A stretch of 8,976 nucleotides of DNA from Ignavibacteria bacterium (GTDB lineage: Bacteria > Bacteroidota > Ignavibacteria > Tepidaquicellales > OLB5), in NCBI GenBank assembly GCA_027492415.1, contig JAPUEV010000255.1:1-8976 (forward strand), in the 5' to 3' direction. Position 1 is the stretch's first letter. Every line of letters starts with the position of its first letter. Below the pieces are notes generated by a model. It did no database searches. It was not told where the DNA came from and saw only the letters and a program-made list of their open reading frames with translations. Positions 6,611-8,976 of the stretch are shown here, piece after piece. A program made the translations under genes and the position numbers.

Positions 6611-6835
6611 ATGAATTCACAAAAGAAATGCAAATGCGGCTTTACGCTCAGCGACCCTATGATCGTTCCAAAAACAAAATACAATAAAAAAGGTTACTTC
6701 TGGCTTTCTATGGGATACAGCGCCAAGCCGGTTGAAGTGGTGTTCCAGTGCCAGAACTGCGGAGAGATCATTGATTCTTCCACAGATGAAGAAGTAATTG
6801 AAAAATACAGGTATAATTCAGATATCATTCAATAA
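6611..6835 (+). CDS. Small putative zinc-binding protein of unknown function
   Basis: A 74-residue protein starting MNSQKKCKCGF. The paired cysteines Cys7-x-Cys9 and Cys47-x-x-Cys50 (CQNC) fit a four-cysteine zinc-ribbon-like knuckle with the chains about 38 residues apart. Between them are a basic patch (KTKYNKK) and an aromatic stretch (GYFWLSMGY). The tail is acidic (DSSTDEEVIEKY). I do not recognise a named family. The open frame extends upstream to 6485, but that part overlaps the antiporter gene and yields a cysteine-rich, unlikely N-terminus. The ATG at 6611 is just after a promoter-like sequence and gives a compact protein. It has no signal peptide, so it is probably cytoplasmic. It ends 12 bases before the secreted propeller gene, suggesting co-transcription. 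Confidence 0.65.
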   Translation: MNSQKKCKCGFTLSDPMIVPKTKYNKKGYFWLSMGYSAKPVEVVFQCQNCGEIIDSSTDEEVIEKYRYNSDIIQ

Positions 6836-6847
6836 ATAAAATCACAA

Positions 6848-8539
6848 ATGAAAAAACTTACACTCTTAGCCCTCGTAACTCTTCAGTTGCTTGTTTTTTT
6901 ATCCGTTTCCAATTCGCAGTCAATTCCCCAGGAAAGATTAAAATATCCCCTGGCTTTGGATATTAAAGGGGATGTTTTTAAAGATCCGGGTCCAATAAAT
7001 ACAATGCCATCACCCCTGGATTTTTTCAATATCAACATTTCACAGAATTCCGCTCCGCAGAACGAACCATCTGTGAAGATCAGCAGGAAAGATACAAACC
7101 GTGTTGTAGCAGCATGGAGAGATTTCCGCTACGGCATAGATCCCAATGCAAACAGGCGTGTTGGCTACAGCTATTCATCCAATGGCGGCTTAACCTGGTC
7201 AGTTTCCAAAATACTTGATTCAACTTTACTTCCCGGGGGACTTACAAGGAACAGCGACCCCGTTGTTACTGTGGATACAGCAGGCAATTTTTATATTGCT
7301 GTTATCGCAATCGAAGGTGTATCAGGCGCTAACTTAACCCTGGCAGTTTATAAATCTACAAATGGCGGAGTTACCTTTCCCCAGGCTTTTATCTGCTCGC
7401 AAACAGGAACAGAAGATAAAGAATGGATAACCACAGATCTCAGCAATACAAGCGCTTTTATTAACAGCCTATATATCAGCTGGACAAGCTTTTCGCTTGG
7501 CGGTATTAAGCTCACCAGATCGACAAATTCAGTAGCAAACTGGCAAACACCAGTCAGCGTCAGCGATGCTACCGGCGGTGTACAGGGCTCTGATATATGT
7601 ATAAGCAAAAATGGACAGGTTAATGTTGTTTGGCTGGGCTTCAGCACTAATGCTGATATTACCTTTGACCGTTCTACTAACGGGGGAACCTCATTTGGTA
7701 CAGACCAGATCATCGCTACAGGTGAATTCCCAACCGGTTTGCCAAATGATGTTAATACATTCCCCACAATTGCCACTGATAACGGCAACGGGCCCAGAAG
7801 CGGGTGGATCTATGTTGCATTTGCAGATAACCGAAATGGTGACTGTGATATTTTCCTCACAAAAAGTACAAACGGGGGAATTAACTGGTCAGCGCCGCTT
7901 AGAGTTAATAATGATCCTTTAGGAAACGGTAAGCTGCAATACTGGCCTACTATTGCCGTTAACGATGCCGGTAATATTGGTATCTTATTTATGGATACAA
8001 GGAACACAGGCGATAATACTATCATTGAAGCATACATTGCACGTTCTTATGATGGCGGATTGACATTCAATAATGAGCTGCTCAGCACGGAACCCTCGCC
8101 GACTGCTATCCCGGGCTCTAATGTAAGGTTTGGTGATTATATTGATATGGATTACCGCGGTATAAAGCTTGTACCTGTATGGACTGATGAAAGAGCAGGC
8201 GGATTTAATACTGATATTTATACATCAGAAATTGATGAGCTGCTCTCAGCAGGAGAAATAACAAATAATTCTCCGGTAGAATTCAAGCTGAACCAGAACT
8301 ATCCAAACCCGTTCAATCCATCAACGGTAATTTCATTCAGCCTGCCAAAGGCTTCTGAAGTAACATTGGAAGTTTATACATCAATAGGCACGCTTGTTAA
8401 AACACTTGCAACAGGCAGTTATCCCGCCGGTAACCATAATATCAGGTTCAATGCAGGCTCGCTTTCAAGCGGTGTATATTTCTATAAATTAAGGGCAGGT
8501 GATTTTACTCAAACAAGGTCAATGATCCTGGTAAAATAA
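6848..8539 (+). CDS. Secreted Asp-box (BNR) beta-propeller protein with T9SS sorting domain
   Basis: A 563-residue exported protein. Residues 1-23 form a signal peptide (MKK, hydrophobic stretch LTLLALVTLQLLVFLSV, then SNSQ). Residues about 70-460 contain sialidase-type Asp-boxes: SYSSNGGLTW (108-117), YKSTNGGVTF (168-177), a degenerate one near 222-232 (RSTNSVANW), DRSTNGGTSF (274-283), TKSTNGGINW (338-347) and ARSYDGGLTF (398-407). Their 52-64 residue spacing fits a six-bladed propeller. The C-terminus (about 484-563) is a T9SS type A sorting domain: NYPNPFNPST, a beta-rich FlgD-like segment, GVYFYKL and a basic end. The Por machinery would carry it across the outer membrane and then release or anchor it. 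I cannot identify the full sialidase catalytic set, so enzyme activity is not claimed; it may bind glycans or act in adhesion. The gaps to both neighbouring genes are 12 bases. Confidence 0.87.
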   Translation: MKKLTLLALVTLQLLVFLSVSNSQSIPQERLKYPLALDIKGDVFKDPGPINTMPSPLDFFNINISQNSAPQNEPSVKISRKDTNRVVAAWRDFRYGIDPNANRRVGYSYSSNGGLTWSVSKILDSTLLPGGLTRNSDPVVTVDTAGNFYIAVIAIEGVSGANLTLAVYKSTNGGVTFPQAFICSQTGTEDKEWITTDLSNTSAFINSLYISWTSFSLGGIKLTRSTNSVANWQTPVSVSDATGGVQGSDICISKNGQVNVVWLGFSTNADITFDRSTNGGTSFGTDQIIATGEFPTGLPNDVNTFPTIATDNGNGPRSGWIYVAFADNRNGDCDIFLTKSTNGGINWSAPLRVNNDPLGNGKLQYWPTIAVNDAGNIGILFMDTRNTGDNTIIEAYIARSYDGGLTFNNELLSTEPSPTAIPGSNVRFGDYIDMDYRGIKLVPVWTDERAGGFNTDIYTSEIDELLSAGEITNNSPVEFKLNQNYPNPFNPSTVISFSLPKASEVTLEVYTSIGTLVKTLATGSYPAGNHNIRFNAGSLSSGVYFYKLRAGDFTQTRSMILVK

Positions 8540-8551
8540 ATTTAATATAAT

Positions 8552-8976
8552 ATGTCATTAAAGATCGATCATACATGTGTTGAAAGATTCATAAAGTACG
8601 TACAGGTGGATACCCAGTCAGACCCGGTTTCTGAAACCTATCCTTCGACTGAAAAACAAAAAGATCTTGGTAAAATATTAGTGGAAGAATTACTCCATAT
8701 GGGCATCGGTGATGCCCATATGGATGAATATGGATATGTATTCGGTACAATTGAAAGCAATTCATATAAAAAAGTACCTGTAATTTGTTTTTGCTCGCAT
8801 ATGGATACATCACCGGACTGCTCAGGTAAAGATGTTAAGCCTATCATTCATAAAAACTATACTAATGGTAATATCATATTAAAAGGTGACCCATCACAGG
8901 TAATTACCCCTGAAGTACACTCTGAGCTTAAGAACCAGTCAGGCAGTGATATTATCACATCTGACGGCACAACTTT
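8552..8976 (+). CDS. pepT: Peptidase T (tripeptide aminopeptidase), N-terminal part
   Basis: The first 141 codons of a zinc-dependent M20-family aminopeptidase that removes the N-terminal residue from tripeptides in the cytoplasm; the gene runs off the right edge. Diagnostic stretches are VQVDTQSD (17-24), PSTEKQ (31-36), SHMDTSPDCSGKDVKP (82-97) containing the first zinc ligand His83 and supporting Asp85, a KNYTNGNI-like segment, ITPEVHSEL (118-126) and ITSDGTT (135-141), leading to the expected GADDKAG region beyond the edge. This order matches enterobacterial PepT closely. The ATG at 8552 aligns with the family N-terminus, with no Shine-Dalgarno. It follows the secreted propeller gene by 12 bases. 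An exact 14-bp inverted repeat lies within codons 48-58. Confidence 0.92.
   Translation, partial: MSLKIDHTCVERFIKYVQVDTQSDPVSETYPSTEKQKDLGKILVEELLHMGIGDAHMDEYGYVFGTIESNSYKKVPVICFCSHMDTSPDCSGKDVKPIIHKNYTNGNIILKGDPSQVITPEVHSELKNQSGSDIITSDGTT
8694..8724. repeat. Perfect 14-bp inverted repeat inside pepT
   Basis: TCCATATGGGCATC (8694-8707) and GATGCCCATATGGA (8711-8724) are exact reverse complements around the three-base loop GGT. On mRNA this would be a very stable hairpin about 140 bases into the gene. The encoded residues (LHMGIGDAHMDE) align without insertion to enterobacterial PepT, so it arose inside normal coding sequence. Confidence 0.9.

Noticed and set aside
8641..8651. TCCTTCGACTG in pepT resembling the repeat core complement
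   Set aside because: It encodes the conserved PSTE of PepT, and neither the stem nor the rest of the core is present.

Overview
The window looks like a chromosomal piece of a low-GC member of the Bacteroidota/Ignavibacteriota lineage. Three things point there. A secreted protein ends in a type IX secretion (T9SS) C-terminal sorting domain beginning NYPNPFNPST, a form typical of Ignavibacteria. No gene has a convincing Shine-Dalgarno sequence. At least two intergenic regions carry the Bacteroidota-type promoter TTG-N20-TAnnTTTG. All recognised genes are on the + strand.

Layout. Positions 1-616 hold six copies of a dispersed palindromic repeat (core TGAGCGGAGTCGAA, long and short forms) around one small GIY-YIG nuclease gene. 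Next comes a monocistronic NAD(P)-dependent aldehyde dehydrogenase (669-2159) closed by a clear rho-independent terminator (2202-2229). A Bacteroidota-type promoter then leads into a fold-type I PLP aminotransferase (2333-3697, TTG start). At 3776-5276 lies a nuoM-like gene for the proton-pumping subunit M of complex I. It stands alone, without nuoL or nuoN, and is broken by a frameshift that fits a 20-base deletion. An NhaD/ArsB-type ion antiporter (5302-6561) follows closely. The last block is a tight cluster: a 74-residue putative zinc-binding protein (6611-6835), a secreted Asp-box beta-propeller protein with a T9SS tail (6848-8539), and the start of peptidase T (8552 to the right edge), with gaps of only 12 bases. 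A promoter almost abutting the first start codon may make that message leaderless.

How the genes fit together. The metabolic genes (aldehyde dehydrogenase, aminotransferase, peptidase T) are ordinary housekeeping or peptide/amino-acid functions. The nuoM remnant and the antiporter are both membrane ion-translocation genes and probably form one transcription unit. The part most likely to be a little-described system is the left end. There, a GIY-YIG nuclease is embedded in repeats whose outer stems change in a compensatory way between copies, as expected for structured DNA or RNA that a nuclease recognises or mobilises.
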